From positions 18,640 through 82,639 of the forward strand of contig JAAYBD010000039.1 of NCBI GenBank assembly GCA_012719035.1: DNA of 64,000 bases. Reading direction: 5' to 3'. The position numbers were made by a program, and so were the translations under genes. This document shows, in pieces, positions 18,982-26,796 of the stretch (position 1 is the first letter of the stretch; the number at the start of each line of letters is the position of its first letter). Origin of the DNA: Clostridiales bacterium. Its GTDB lineage: Bacteria > Bacillota > Clostridia > Oscillospirales > Oscillospiraceae. The notes under the pieces were generated by a model. That model was given only the letters and a program-made list of their open reading frames with translations, was not told the origin of the DNA and searched no databases.

Positions 18982-20046
18982 ATGAAAAATGCCCTCCATA
19001 TTGAAAGAGAACTTGAAAAATACAATGCTCATCAGGCAAAGGGAAGACGGCTTATTGCCACATTATTCGTTCTGCTGATTGTATGCATCATAGTATCTGC
19101 CTCGGTCGGCTCTTCCTCGGTCAACTTTGAAATTGTCCTTAAAACGCTTTGCAGCTATTTTAGCGGTGTGGCTGTTGAGGATGTGTATCGGAGCATAGTT
19201 ATGGACGTACGTCTGCCAAGGGTGTTTTGCGCTGTATTTGCGGGCGCATCTCTTTCCATGGCGGGATTGATAATGCAGGGGGTTTTTCAAAATCCCCTCG
19301 TCAGCCCTTATACATTGGGTGTATCGAACGGTGCGTCTTTTGGCGCAAGCCTTGCAATAATAATGTCTGCAAAGCTTTCGTTCCTCGGCTTCGGGATATA
19401 CCTTACTCCCATATTTGCGTTTATTTTCTCCATGCTCACGATGCTGCTTGTATACACAATATCGAAGCTGACCAATCATGATACCCGCACGCTCATTCTT
19501 TCGGGAGTGGCAATAGGATATCTATTCTCCGCACTTGTTTCCGCTCTCAAGTATATATCGGATGTCCAAAGCCTGCCCGAACTTGTATTCTGGAGCATGG
19601 GCAGCCTTTCGGGGCTAAAGTGGAATGTCGTGTTTTTGCTTTTAATGGTTTTTGCGGTGTGTTTTGTCATATCAATATGCAAGGGCTGGAATTTGAACGT
19701 GATGGCATTAGGCTATGAGGAATCAACGGCTCTCGGTGTTGACTATAGAAAAATGCTGGTTCTGTCCTTCGTTGTCACTACGATATTGACGGCAACTTCT
19801 GTTGCCTTTACGGGTGTGATCGGCTTTGTGGGATTGATAGCGCCTCATGTTACCCGTATGCTGATAGGCGGTGATTACCGCTACTGCATACCCGCGTCTG
19901 CGCTGATGGGTTCTCTGCTGCTGCTTATCTCGGATACTCTTGCAAGGACAATGTTTTCTCCCGTTGAGATACCTGTTGGGATCATAACATCGTTTATCGG
20001 TGTGCCGTTTTTCCTGTATCTTATTGTACGAAGGAGGAAGGTCTGA
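18982..20046 (+). CDS. FecCD/BtuC-family ABC importer permease
   Basis: 354-aa membrane protein of the type II importer class, with about ten TM segments. Typical FecCD motifs are present: RLPRVFCAVFAGASLSMAG near residue 75, QNPLVSPYTLGVSNGASFGA, GVIGFVGLIAPHVTRML and IPVGIITSFIGVPFFLYL at the end. A homodimer with the next ATPase would form the membrane channel. The stop overlaps the ATPase start by one base. Confidence 0.93.
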   Translation: MKNALHIERELEKYNAHQAKGRRLIATLFVLLIVCIIVSASVGSSSVNFEIVLKTLCSYFSGVAVEDVYRSIVMDVRLPRVFCAVFAGASLSMAGLIMQGVFQNPLVSPYTLGVSNGASFGASLAIIMSAKLSFLGFGIYLTPIFAFIFSMLTMLLVYTISKLTNHDTRTLILSGVAIGYLFSALVSALKYISDVQSLPELVFWSMGSLSGLKWNVVFLLLMVFAVCFVISICKGWNLNVMALGYEESTALGVDYRKMLVLSFVVTTILTATSVAFTGVIGFVGLIAPHVTRMLIGGDYRYCIPASALMGSLLLLISDTLARTMFSPVEIPVGIITSFIGVPFFLYLIVRRRKV

Positions 20047-20816
20047 TGCCGCTTACCGTTAAAAATGTCAGTTTTAGTTATAATACCGGCAAAGAAATAC
20101 TGAAGAATATTTCTCTATGCATTGAGGATGGGCAGCTTGTTTCCATTGTTGGACCAAACGGCTCGGGGAAAACAACGCTTGTTAAATGCCTGAACCGGAT
20201 ACATACGCCGTCCAGCGGTACAATAGTATTCAATGAGATGGATATAATGCGGGCGAATCCCAGTAAAATCGCAAAGAAAATCGGCTATGTTCCTCAGATT
20301 TCAAGTGAATGCACGAGCGGCAGCGTGATTGATTACATTATGCTGGGGCGGCGGCAGTATCTTGGTTGGAAAATCCGAAGTGACGACCTTAATGCCGTTA
20401 TGTCCGCAATGGAAAGGCTCGACATTGTAGAGCTTGCAAATGCAGATTTTGCGAAGCTTTCCGGCGGTCAAAAACAGAAGGTTCTGGTTGCACGCGCACT
20501 TGTGCAGGAAGCTGATGTTTTTCTCTTTGATGAACCGACAAGCAATCTGGATATTAAAAATCAGCTTGAAATAATGGAAATAGCGAAGAGTATTGTTAAA
20601 AAGGAACATAAAACCGTTGTTATGGTGGTGCATGACCTCAATATGGCGGCACACTATTCCGATAAAGTAGCGCTCATGGATGCGGGAAATATTTTGTGCT
20701 ATGGCAAACCGGAAGAAATTCTGACGGCGCAGAACATAAAACAAGTCTATGATGTGGACGTCGGCATTACCCGGGAAAACCTGATTAACCCCTTTGCGAA
20801 AGCGTGCAGTATTTAA
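20046..20816 (+). CDS. FecE/BtuD/HmuV-type ABC importer ATPase
   Basis: 256 aa. Walker A VGPNGSGKTT, Q-loop VPQ, signature LSGGQKQK, Walker B VFLFDEPTSNLD, H-loop VVHDLNMAA, the exact pattern of iron-chelate/heme/cobalamin importer ATPases. Last gene of the eight-gene operon that starts at 9512; an intrinsic terminator follows 21 nt after the stop. Confidence 0.93.
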   Translation: MPLTVKNVSFSYNTGKEILKNISLCIEDGQLVSIVGPNGSGKTTLVKCLNRIHTPSSGTIVFNEMDIMRANPSKIAKKIGYVPQISSECTSGSVIDYIMLGRRQYLGWKIRSDDLNAVMSAMERLDIVELANADFAKLSGGQKQKVLVARALVQEADVFLFDEPTSNLDIKNQLEIMEIAKSIVKKEHKTVVMVVHDLNMAAHYSDKVALMDAGNILCYGKPEEILTAQNIKQVYDVDVGITRENLINPFAKACSI

Positions 20817-20837
20817 GTTGAAATATTATAATCAAAT

Positions 20838-20880
20838 GACCGTATGGATTACAACAATCCGTACGGTCATTATTATTTAT
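20838..20880 (+). terminator. Intrinsic terminator of the chelatase/FecBCD operon
   Basis: GACCGTATGGATT (20838-20850) pairs with AATCCGTACGGTC (20856-20868), with one T-G wobble and a 5-nt loop, followed by ATTATTATTTAT. Confidence 0.8.
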
Positions 20881-21116
20881 AAAACCTTAAAAACAGATTT
20901 TGCGGGCTGATGTCTGCTTTCTTAAATGTCAATCACTGCTGCCGTTTGGCTGAGCATAATACAGTGCCTTGACATCGGTTTTTAAAATGTCCCGGTGTAC
21001 AAAAGTGCAGTTTCCGCATTACGAAATGGGAGATATTAAGGTGCTTGACATGCAAAAATAAAAATGATATATTTATATTGACCAATTGGTAAAATAAAAA
21101 CTCCGGAGGTACCGCC
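20881..21116. other. Intergenic region before the TetR gene
   Basis: Gene-free stretch between the terminator and the TetR start. Its 3' part contains the promoter and operator described separately. The first 150 bases show no ORF with a ribosome site and no hairpin I could recognise. Confidence 0.6.
21045..21090 (+). promoter_or_regulatory. TetR-gene promoter with palindromic operator at the start site
   Basis: TTGACA (21045-21050), a 17-nt spacer and TATATT (21068-21073) form a near-consensus promoter. The perfect 10-bp palindrome ACCAATTGGT (21081-21090) sits exactly where transcription should start, the position expected for autorepression by the TetR protein encoded just downstream. Confidence 0.7.
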
Positions 21117-21698
21117 ATGCCCTTGATTGTAGACAAGGATGCCGTAAAAGAAAAAATACTTATGGCCTTTCAAAACTGCATAGAGGAGAAACCGCTTGCA
21201 AACATCACTCTCCGCGATATTGCAGAAAAAGCAGAAATGTCGCACCCTAATCTTTTGTATTATTTCAAAAACAAGCACGAGCTTGTTGTTTCGTATGCGG
21301 AATATACAAGGGACTATTTTTCTCAGAAATGTGTCGAGTGGTTTGAGGAGAATGATAGAAGCAATTTTGCATCGAACGCCGATTACCTAAATAAATTCAT
21401 GGAGTATGTTGCAGTGGGAAAAGCTGATGAAAACAGGCCAAATGCAACTACGCAGTTATATGTATATGCCCAATATGATAAAGAAATCGGTAAGCTTGTC
21501 CGGGAAGAATTTTGGGCATGGAAAAAAACGATGGAGGAGTGTCTTGTCAGAATCTATGGGCAGGAGGTGGGTGCAAAAGAGGCAGAAGTCATGATGATTC
21601 TAATTTCCGGCACTTTTATATGCAACTACAATAATGCACTGACCGGCGCCATCAACTCCAATATTTTAGGTTATATCGGAAATCTCACAAAGTCGTAA
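21117..21698 (+). CDS. TetR/AcrR family transcriptional regulator
   Basis: 193 aa, start after a GGAGGT site. The N-terminal helix-turn-helix (ITLRDIAEKAEMSHPNLLYYFKNKHELV, split here as residues about 30-57) is standard TetR; the C-terminal helical ligand domain is not assignable. The promoter contains a likely operator over the start site. It is co-transcribed with the ferredoxin-like gene 38 nt downstream. It probably regulates itself and possibly the chelatase/importer operon upstream (inference), but I did not find a second copy of the palindrome in the window. Confidence 0.88.
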   Translation: MPLIVDKDAVKEKILMAFQNCIEEKPLANITLRDIAEKAEMSHPNLLYYFKNKHELVVSYAEYTRDYFSQKCVEWFEENDRSNFASNADYLNKFMEYVAVGKADENRPNATTQLYVYAQYDKEIGKLVREEFWAWKKTMEECLVRIYGQEVGAKEAEVMMILISGTFICNYNNALTGAINSNILGYIGNLTKS

Positions 21699-21736
21699 GG
21701 AAGATAAGACTATTCATCACGAAAGGAAGTGCCCCC

Positions 21737-22705
21737 ATGGCAGATAAGAAAAAAGAAACTCAGCGCGCCCTTGCAAAAGCTTTTCCAAAAACCGAAGAGG
21801 GAATTGCTCAACTCCTCCACGCACAGCTTTATTTCAAATATATAACGCTGTACATTTACCATATGAAGCAGGCGGTAAACAACTTTCTCCCCGAACCCGA
21901 TGAGCTTTTTTTGCCGGAAGATCCCGAATTTGAAACGGTCAACGAGATGGTAAGAACCGTTGTAAACCGCACAGGAGCGCTTGGCGCTTCGAGCGATACG
22001 AGTGTCTATCATGCAAAGGTGCTGCGGCTTGAGGACGCAGAACAGCTCGTAACGATAAAGGAAGACCTTGATCTCGGTGAGCTTCCCAAAAGCATAATGC
22101 CATATGAGCACGCCCGAAGAATTTTGTTTGAGAATCCCGAAAATATAGCTGTCATTGATTGCGTATGCCGTACCCTAAGAGGGGAGAAAGGCTGCAGCCC
22201 GCGTTCCGTCTGCATACTGATCGGAGAACCGTGGGTCAGTTGGGCGCTTGAGCGCGAAAAGCATCTCAACGGACGCCGTATTACTCAGGAAGAGGCGCTT
22301 GCGATTCTCCGCGACCAGCACGAAAGGGGGCATGTCCATGCAGGCTTCTTTAAAGATGCCGCCGCCGGACGTATGTACCACATTTGCAATTGCTGTCCCT
22401 GCTGCTGTACGGCGCTGCATACCCAAAACTACATAGGTGCTCCCATGTTCGGCGGTTCGGGCTATGTCGCTGAAATTGACAGGGATAAGTGCATCAAATG
22501 CGGAGTATGTGTCGATGCCTGCAACTTCAAGGCTGTTTCACAGAGCGATGACGGAATGATAACAGTTGATGAAAGCCTTTGCAAAGGCTGCGAAGGGTGC
22601 GTTGGGAAGTGCCAATCCAACGCGATTACGCTCAAGCTTTTGGATGAGAGCGTTCTTGAACCGCTGGATCTAAAGGCCGTCAAGGAAAAGTACGGGGCAA
22701 AATAA
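21737..22705 (+). CDS. Cysteine-rich 4Fe-4S ferredoxin-domain protein, function unknown
   Basis: 322 aa. Residues 1-130 have no recognised domain. A cysteine-rich centre (DCVCR, GCSPRSVC, and CNCCPCCC near residue 220) is followed by two C-terminal 4Fe-4S motifs: CIKCGVCVDAC and CKGCEGCVGKC, the arrangement of a bacterial 2[4Fe-4S] ferredoxin domain. No signal peptide or membrane segment, so cytoplasmic. Co-transcription with the TetR gene suggests a redox or electron-transfer role connected with the regulated pathway. If the chelatase cluster handles heme or corrinoid, this could supply electrons (speculative). Confidence 0.85.
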   Translation: MADKKKETQRALAKAFPKTEEGIAQLLHAQLYFKYITLYIYHMKQAVNNFLPEPDELFLPEDPEFETVNEMVRTVVNRTGALGASSDTSVYHAKVLRLEDAEQLVTIKEDLDLGELPKSIMPYEHARRILFENPENIAVIDCVCRTLRGEKGCSPRSVCILIGEPWVSWALEREKHLNGRRITQEEALAILRDQHERGHVHAGFFKDAAAGRMYHICNCCPCCCTALHTQNYIGAPMFGGSGYVAEIDRDKCIKCGVCVDACNFKAVSQSDDGMITVDESLCKGCEGCVGKCQSNAITLKLLDESVLEPLDLKAVKEKYGAK

Positions 22706-22720
22706 ACTGTATGACGAAAA

Positions 22721-22757
22721 AACAAGGGGAACCTCATATGAAATCCCCCTTGTTTTT
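22721..22757 (+). terminator. Intrinsic terminator after the ferredoxin-like gene
   Basis: AACAAGGGGA pairs with TCCCCCTTGTT (one bulged C), followed by TTTTATTT. Confidence 0.75.
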
Positions 22758-22797
22758 ATTTATGCGAATTAAAAGAAAAGTAATGAGCAGATGAAGG

Positions 22798-22836
22798 AGA
22801 TACCCTCTTTAAGATTATAGAGGATATCTTTTTTGT
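22798..22836 (+). terminator. Second terminator-like hairpin
   Basis: AGATACCCTCT (22798-22808) pairs with AGAGGATATCT (22819-22829), with one C-A mismatch, followed by TTTTTTG. It is a backup terminator behind the ferredoxin-like gene or the end of an unseen small RNA. Confidence 0.55.
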
Positions 22837-22984
22837 TTTTATAAAGAGCGTTATGCTCTGTATTTGATTGTTGTATTGGAAACTTGCTGTTAATCTTTGA
22901 ATTCAATATCTTGGATGGAAATTTTCACGTGTCAGGACAGTGGGTATAAGAAGAATAAGTTTATCGGTATTTAGAAAATAATTA

Positions 22985-23036
22985 TTGACATATGACGCAA
23001 ACGGGGTATACTACGAATAGATAGTGACATATGTCA
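22985..23036 (+). promoter_or_regulatory. DUF134-operon promoter with perfect 12-bp palindrome
   Basis: TTGACA (22985-22990), a 16-nt spacer and TATACT (23007-23012). The perfect palindrome TGACATATGTCA lies at 23025-23036, just past the start site, and a related copy (TGACATATGAC) at 22986-22996 overlaps the -35 box. Two related sites on both sides of the promoter suggest a repressor or redox-sensor operator. Confidence 0.7.
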
Positions 23037-23058
23037 TAAATCGTAGGGAGGTGAAAAA

Positions 23059-23445
23059 GTGCCCAGACCGATGAAACGGAGAAGAGTATGCTGCTTGCCG
23101 GAAAGCAGCCGATTCGGACCTCTGGATTCGCAGACAAACGCCGGTTGTATTGTTAATATGACGATCGATGAATATGAAACAATAAGGCTGATAGATCTGG
23201 AGGGATACACACAAGAAGAATGTGCCCGTCAAATGAACGTAGCTCGCACAACGGTACAAGGAATATATAATTGTGCACGAAAAAAAGTTGCTGAGTCATT
23301 GGTAAACGGTAAAGATTTGCTTATTAAAGGCGGAGAATACAGGCTCTGCGAAGGTAAGGAGGAGCGCTGCCGCTGCGGCGATTGTTGGAAACATAGGTGT
23401 GGGAGAGCGCAGGTGAGAAATAAAGACAATAATTCGGAAATGTAA
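23059..23445 (+). CDS. DUF134 family DNA-binding protein
   Basis: 128 aa with a GTG start at 23059 after GGGAGGTG. Begins MPRPMKRRRVCCLP and carries the DUF134 core with a sigma-70 region-4-like helix-turn-helix (YETIRLIDLEGYTQEECA, then QMNVARTTVQGIY). The C-terminal tail is rich in cysteine (CRCGDC...CGR) and could bind metal. DUF134 genes typically stand next to NifX/NifB-domain genes and are thought to regulate Fe-S-related loci; here it precedes such a gene by 18 nt. It is a good candidate to bind the palindrome in its own promoter. Confidence 0.88.
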   Translation: MPRPMKRRRVCCLPESSRFGPLDSQTNAGCIVNMTIDEYETIRLIDLEGYTQEECARQMNVARTTVQGIYNCARKKVAESLVNGKDLLIKGGEYRLCEGKEERCRCGDCWKHRCGRAQVRNKDNNSEM

Positions 23446-23463
23446 ATAGAATGGAGATGTATT

Positions 23464-23829
23464 ATGAAAATAGCAGTACCTGTGGATGATAAAAGACTGG
23501 AATCAGGCATATGCCCTTCGTTTGGGCGGACTCCTTATTTCCTCATCTTTAATACGGATACGAACGAAGCCTGTTTCCTCGACAACAGTGCAGCTGCCAG
23601 TCAGGGCGGTGCAGGAATAAAAGCCGCTCAGGCAATCGTTGATGCCGAAGTAAATACGCTGCTGACACCTCGCTGCGGCGAAAACGCAGAAGAAGTTTTA
23701 AGTAAAGCAGAAGTGCTTATTTATAAGACGATATCGGGTACAGCCCAGCAAAACATTGATGCCTATAGGGCAGAACAGCTTCTTCCGCTGAATGAATTCC
23801 ATAAGGGATTTCATGGTCATGAAAAATAA
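23464..23829 (+). CDS. NifX/NifB-like dinitrogenase iron-molybdenum cofactor-domain protein
   Basis: 121 aa, one Nitro_FeMo-Co domain: starts MKIAVPVDDKRLESGICPSF, then the GG.G...A..I...V.TLLTPRCGENA segment of the family. It is a small carrier or sensor of iron(-molybdenum) clusters in NifX, NafY and the C-domain of NifB. No nif structural genes are in the window, so a role in a different Fe-S cluster pathway is more likely. Its 3' end overlaps the MinD-type ATPase gene. Confidence 0.9.
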   Translation: MKIAVPVDDKRLESGICPSFGRTPYFLIFNTDTNEACFLDNSAAASQGGAGIKAAQAIVDAEVNTLLTPRCGENAEEVLSKAEVLIYKTISGTAQQNIDAYRAEQLLPLNEFHKGFHGHEK

Positions 23830-24694
23830 CGGTATAAAAATAGCTGTTCTAAGCGGCAAGGGCGGCACAGGGAAAACCTTGATATCTGTTAATTTAGCAT
23901 CGGTAGCCGAGAAAGCCGTTTATATTGATTGTGACGTAGACGAGCCAAATGGGCATCTGTTTTTCAAACCAAAGAATGTCAACAGTGAAAAAATTGCTAT
24001 AAAAATGCCGCTTGTATCCGAAGATCTATGCAATGGCTGTAGAAAGTGTGTTGATTTTTGCAAATTTAATGCTCTCGCCTTTATTAAAAACAGACCCTAT
24101 GTTTTTGAAGATGTCTGCCATTCCTGCGGTGCTTGTCTATTAGTATGCCCGGAGAAAGCACTGACGGAAAAGGAAAAGATCATTGGTGAGATAAAGAATG
24201 GAATTTCCGGCAATGTGACCGTTAACACCGGCATACTGAAACCGGGCGAGGAATCGGGCGTACCAATAATTAAAAGACTACTGGAGAACAGCAAAGCGGG
24301 AGAAGATTTGCTGACAATTATAGATTGTCCTCCGGGAAGCAACTGCGTTGTTATGGAAAGCATTAAGGATGCGGATTACTGCGTTCTGGCAGCCGAACCA
24401 ACGATATTTGGGGTTCATAATCTTAATATGGTATATGAACTCGTCAAACTATTCAACAAGCCTTATGGGGTGGTACTCAATAAATGCCTTAGCGGAGAAA
24501 ACCCTGCCGAAAAATTTTGCATTGAAAAGAACATTCCTATTTTAGGACGGATTATGTTTGAAAATGAACTTGGAGAACTTAATTCGGACGCAAAGATAGC
24601 GTCAAGAGAAAGCGGCAAATACAAGGCCTTGTTCTCCTCTTTGCTGCAATCAGTAGTAAAGGAGGTGCGGCATGAAGCAGCTGTTAATCCTTAG
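23813..24694 (+). CDS. MinD-type P-loop ATPase with inserted ferredoxin domain, copy 1
   Basis: About 293 aa. Deviant Walker A KGGTGKT near residue 15, then the ParA/MinD switch (DCDVDEPNG). At residues about 67-115 a 2[4Fe-4S] domain is inserted (CNGCRKCVDFC and CHSCGACLLVC), followed by the second half of the ATPase (IIDCPPG). These belong to the MinD-superfamily ATPases with an inserted ferredoxin domain found in strict anaerobes. Start ambiguous: ATG 23813 or ATG 23819, both behind AAGGGA at 23803-23808. Overlaps the previous stop and the next gene, so tightly coupled. Probable role: ATP-dependent Fe-S cluster assembly or transfer (inferred). Confidence 0.88.
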   Translation: MVMKNNGIKIAVLSGKGGTGKTLISVNLASVAEKAVYIDCDVDEPNGHLFFKPKNVNSEKIAIKMPLVSEDLCNGCRKCVDFCKFNALAFIKNRPYVFEDVCHSCGACLLVCPEKALTEKEKIIGEIKNGISGNVTVNTGILKPGEESGVPIIKRLLENSKAGEDLLTIIDCPPGSNCVVMESIKDADYCVLAAEPTIFGVHNLNMVYELVKLFNKPYGVVLNKCLSGENPAEKFCIEKNIPILGRIMFENELGELNSDAKIASRESGKYKALFSSLLQSVVKEVRHEAAVNP

Positions 24695-25538
24695 CGGCAA
24701 GGGCGGTACAGGTAAAACGACAATAGCAAGCGCATTTATTAAGCTATCCCATGCCAAAGCCTATGCCGACTGCGATGTTGATGCGCCTAACCTCCATCTG
24801 ATTATGGAACAGGAATCCGAACCTAAAAGAACAGACTATTATGGAATGCCGAAAGCTGAAATCGATACGGACTTGTGCATCCAATGCAATCAATGCATTC
24901 AAAGCTGCAGATTTGATGCTGTTTCAGCCGATTCGGGTTTATATAAGATTAAGAAGTTCGATTGTGAAGGCTGCGGAGTATGTGAATTGGTATGTCCTGT
25001 CGGTGCGGTATCATTGAAGCCTGCGGCAGCCGGGGAGCTTATATTATATACCCATGAAGAAAGAGTCTTTTCAACAGCCCAGCTAAAAATGGGCAGCGGA
25101 CATTCCGGTATGCTGGTTACTGAAGTGAAAAAGCAAATGAAAGATGCCGCAGGCAATGCGGAGCTTGCCATTGTTGACGGTTCGCCGGGTATAGGCTGTC
25201 CGGTAATCGCCTCACTAAGCGGTGTCGATATGGTTTTGATTGTTGCGGAACCCTCAGTATCAGGAATAAGCGACATGGAACGTATTATAAAAACGGCGGA
25301 AATTTTTCGGACAAAAACCGCTGTCTGCATTAATAAGTATGATACAAACCATGCAAATACGAAAAAAATTGAGGAGTTTTGCAACACAAACGGCTTGCCT
25401 TATGCCGGAAAGATACCCTTCGATCCGGAAGCCGTAAAAGCTATAAATAACGGGGTGACTATAGTTGATATAAACTGTGTATCCGGACAGGCCGTAAAGG
25501 AAATTTTTGAAAATACAATGAAAATACTTTCCGAATAA
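24672..25538 (+). CDS. MinD-type P-loop ATPase with inserted ferredoxin domain, copy 2
   Basis: 288 aa, paralogue of the upstream gene with the same plan: Walker A SGKGGTGKTT at residues 8-17, DCDVDAPNL, ferredoxin insert with CIQCNQCIQSC and CEGCGVCELVC, then DGSPGIGCPV. Overlaps the upstream gene by 23 nt and lies behind GGAGGTG. Two divergent tandem copies point to a heterodimer. The partner of both is probably the Mrp-type ATPase 19 nt downstream. Confidence 0.9.
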   Translation: MKQLLILSGKGGTGKTTIASAFIKLSHAKAYADCDVDAPNLHLIMEQESEPKRTDYYGMPKAEIDTDLCIQCNQCIQSCRFDAVSADSGLYKIKKFDCEGCGVCELVCPVGAVSLKPAAAGELILYTHEERVFSTAQLKMGSGHSGMLVTEVKKQMKDAAGNAELAIVDGSPGIGCPVIASLSGVDMVLIVAEPSVSGISDMERIIKTAEIFRTKTAVCINKYDTNHANTKKIEEFCNTNGLPYAGKIPFDPEAVKAINNGVTIVDINCVSGQAVKEIFENTMKILSE

Positions 25539-25557
25539 ATATAAGGAGTCAGATATC

Positions 25558-26748
25558 ATGAGCGAAGATTGCAATCAGTGCTGCGACAGTTGCGAAGAAG
25601 AATGTGCGGATAGAAAAGAAGACTTCAGTGAGAAATCACACGAACTAAGCAATATCAAAAAAGTAATTGGCGTTGTTAGCGGTAAAGGCGGTGTGGGAAA
25701 ATCTTTGGTAACATCCTTGCTGGCTGTCACAATGAACAGACTGGGCTATCGCACTTCAATTCTTGATGCAGATATTACCGGTCCGTCTATACCTAAAGCA
25801 TTCGGTATTGCGGGAAAAGCTGCAGGAAGCGAGTTGGGGATATATCCTATTAAGAGCAAAACAGGAATAGATGTAATGTCGGTAAACCTGCTTTTGCCAA
25901 ACGATACTGACCCGGTTGTGTGGAGGGGACCGATTATTGCAAATGCGGTCAAGCAGTTCTGGACAGATGTTATCTGGGGCGATATCGATTTTATGTTCAT
26001 TGATATGCCGCCCGGAACGGGCGACGTTCCGCTTACCGTCTTTCAATCCATTCCGATTGATGGTATTATTGTTGTTACATCCCCGCAGGAGCTGGTTTCT
26101 ATGATCGTATCAAAAGCAGTGAAAATGGCGGAAATGATGGATATTCCTATTATTGGCTTAGTTGAAAATATGTCCTATTTCAAATGTCCCGATAACGGTA
26201 AAGAATACAAGGTGTTCGGCGAAAGCCATATTGAAGAAATTGCAGAAAAGCATAAGCTGAGAGTGCTTGCTAAGCTGCCCATTGATACAAAGATTTCAAC
26301 AGCCTGTGATAAAGGATTAATTGAACTTGTTGAAGGCGACTGGCTTGATCCAGTTGCAAAATTATTAGAAAATACGGAGGAAAAAGAAATGCTGAGAATT
26401 GCGATTGCCGGTGAAGGAAACAATGTAACGGAGCACTTTGGACATTGTGAAAAATTTATTGTCTATGATGTTGAGAATGGTAAAATCGTTAAGGAGGAGT
26501 CTCTTCCCAATCCTGGGCACAAGCCGGGCTTCCTGCCCAACTATTTGGCAGACCGCGGCGTAAACGTTATTATCAGCGGCGGAATGGGCGGCGGTGCTGT
26601 GGATATCTTCAACGAAAGAAAGGTCGAAGTTATTGTCGGTGCTTCCGGCGATGCGAAGGCTGCCGCTGAAAAATATCTCAGAGGAGAATTGAAGACCACA
26701 GGCTCAATTTGCCATGAACATAAGCATCATGATGAATGCGGCCATTAA
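25558..26748 (+). CDS. Mrp/NBP35-type Fe-S carrier ATPase fused to a NifX domain
   Basis: 396 aa. N-terminus has a cysteine cluster (CNQCCDSCEEEC, residues 5-16) as in NBP35-type scaffolds. Mrp/ApbC ATPase at about 35-265 with Walker A SGKGGVGKS, DADITGPS, FIDMPPGTGD and the C-terminal segment ENMSYFKCPD that in NBP35 contains the cluster-bridging cysteines (here only one of the usual CxxC pair is seen). Residues about 278-385 are a NifX/NifB-like cluster-binding domain (IAIAGEGNNVTEHFGHCEKF, family GG.GGG segment), ending in a His-rich tail HEHKHHDECGH. It is the expected final scaffold of the operon. Confidence 0.9.
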   Translation: MSEDCNQCCDSCEEECADRKEDFSEKSHELSNIKKVIGVVSGKGGVGKSLVTSLLAVTMNRLGYRTSILDADITGPSIPKAFGIAGKAAGSELGIYPIKSKTGIDVMSVNLLLPNDTDPVVWRGPIIANAVKQFWTDVIWGDIDFMFIDMPPGTGDVPLTVFQSIPIDGIIVVTSPQELVSMIVSKAVKMAEMMDIPIIGLVENMSYFKCPDNGKEYKVFGESHIEEIAEKHKLRVLAKLPIDTKISTACDKGLIELVEGDWLDPVAKLLENTEEKEMLRIAIAGEGNNVTEHFGHCEKFIVYDVENGKIVKEESLPNPGHKPGFLPNYLADRGVNVIISGGMGGGAVDIFNERKVEVIVGASGDAKAAAEKYLRGELKTTGSICHEHKHHDECGH

Positions 26749-26763
26749 AAAGGTTTAGCTGAG

Positions 26764-26796
26764 TTAATAGACCATTTCAGTGAAATGGTCTATTAA
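26764..26796. other. Perfect 33-nt inverted repeat without T-tract
   Basis: TTAATAGACCATTTCA (26764-26779) and TGAAATGGTCTATTAA (26781-26796) are exact reverse complements around a single G. No poly-T follows, so it is not a classic terminator. TATAAT at 26802-26807 follows at once, but no -35 box is recognisable. It may separate expression of the next gene from the ATPase operon. Confidence 0.6.

Larger units (their letters stand above)
22758..23058. other. Intergenic region before the DUF134 gene
   Basis: About 300 gene-free bases. Holds a second terminator-like hairpin (22798-22836), a small AGAGC/GCTCT hairpin near 22845, and the DUF134 promoter with palindrome (22985-23036). No ORF with a ribosome site. 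Confidence 0.6.

Noticed and set aside
23464..26748. Nitrogen fixation (nif) locus
   Set aside because: NifX-like domains and ATPases are present, but no nitrogenase structural genes or NifB radical-SAM domain are in the window.
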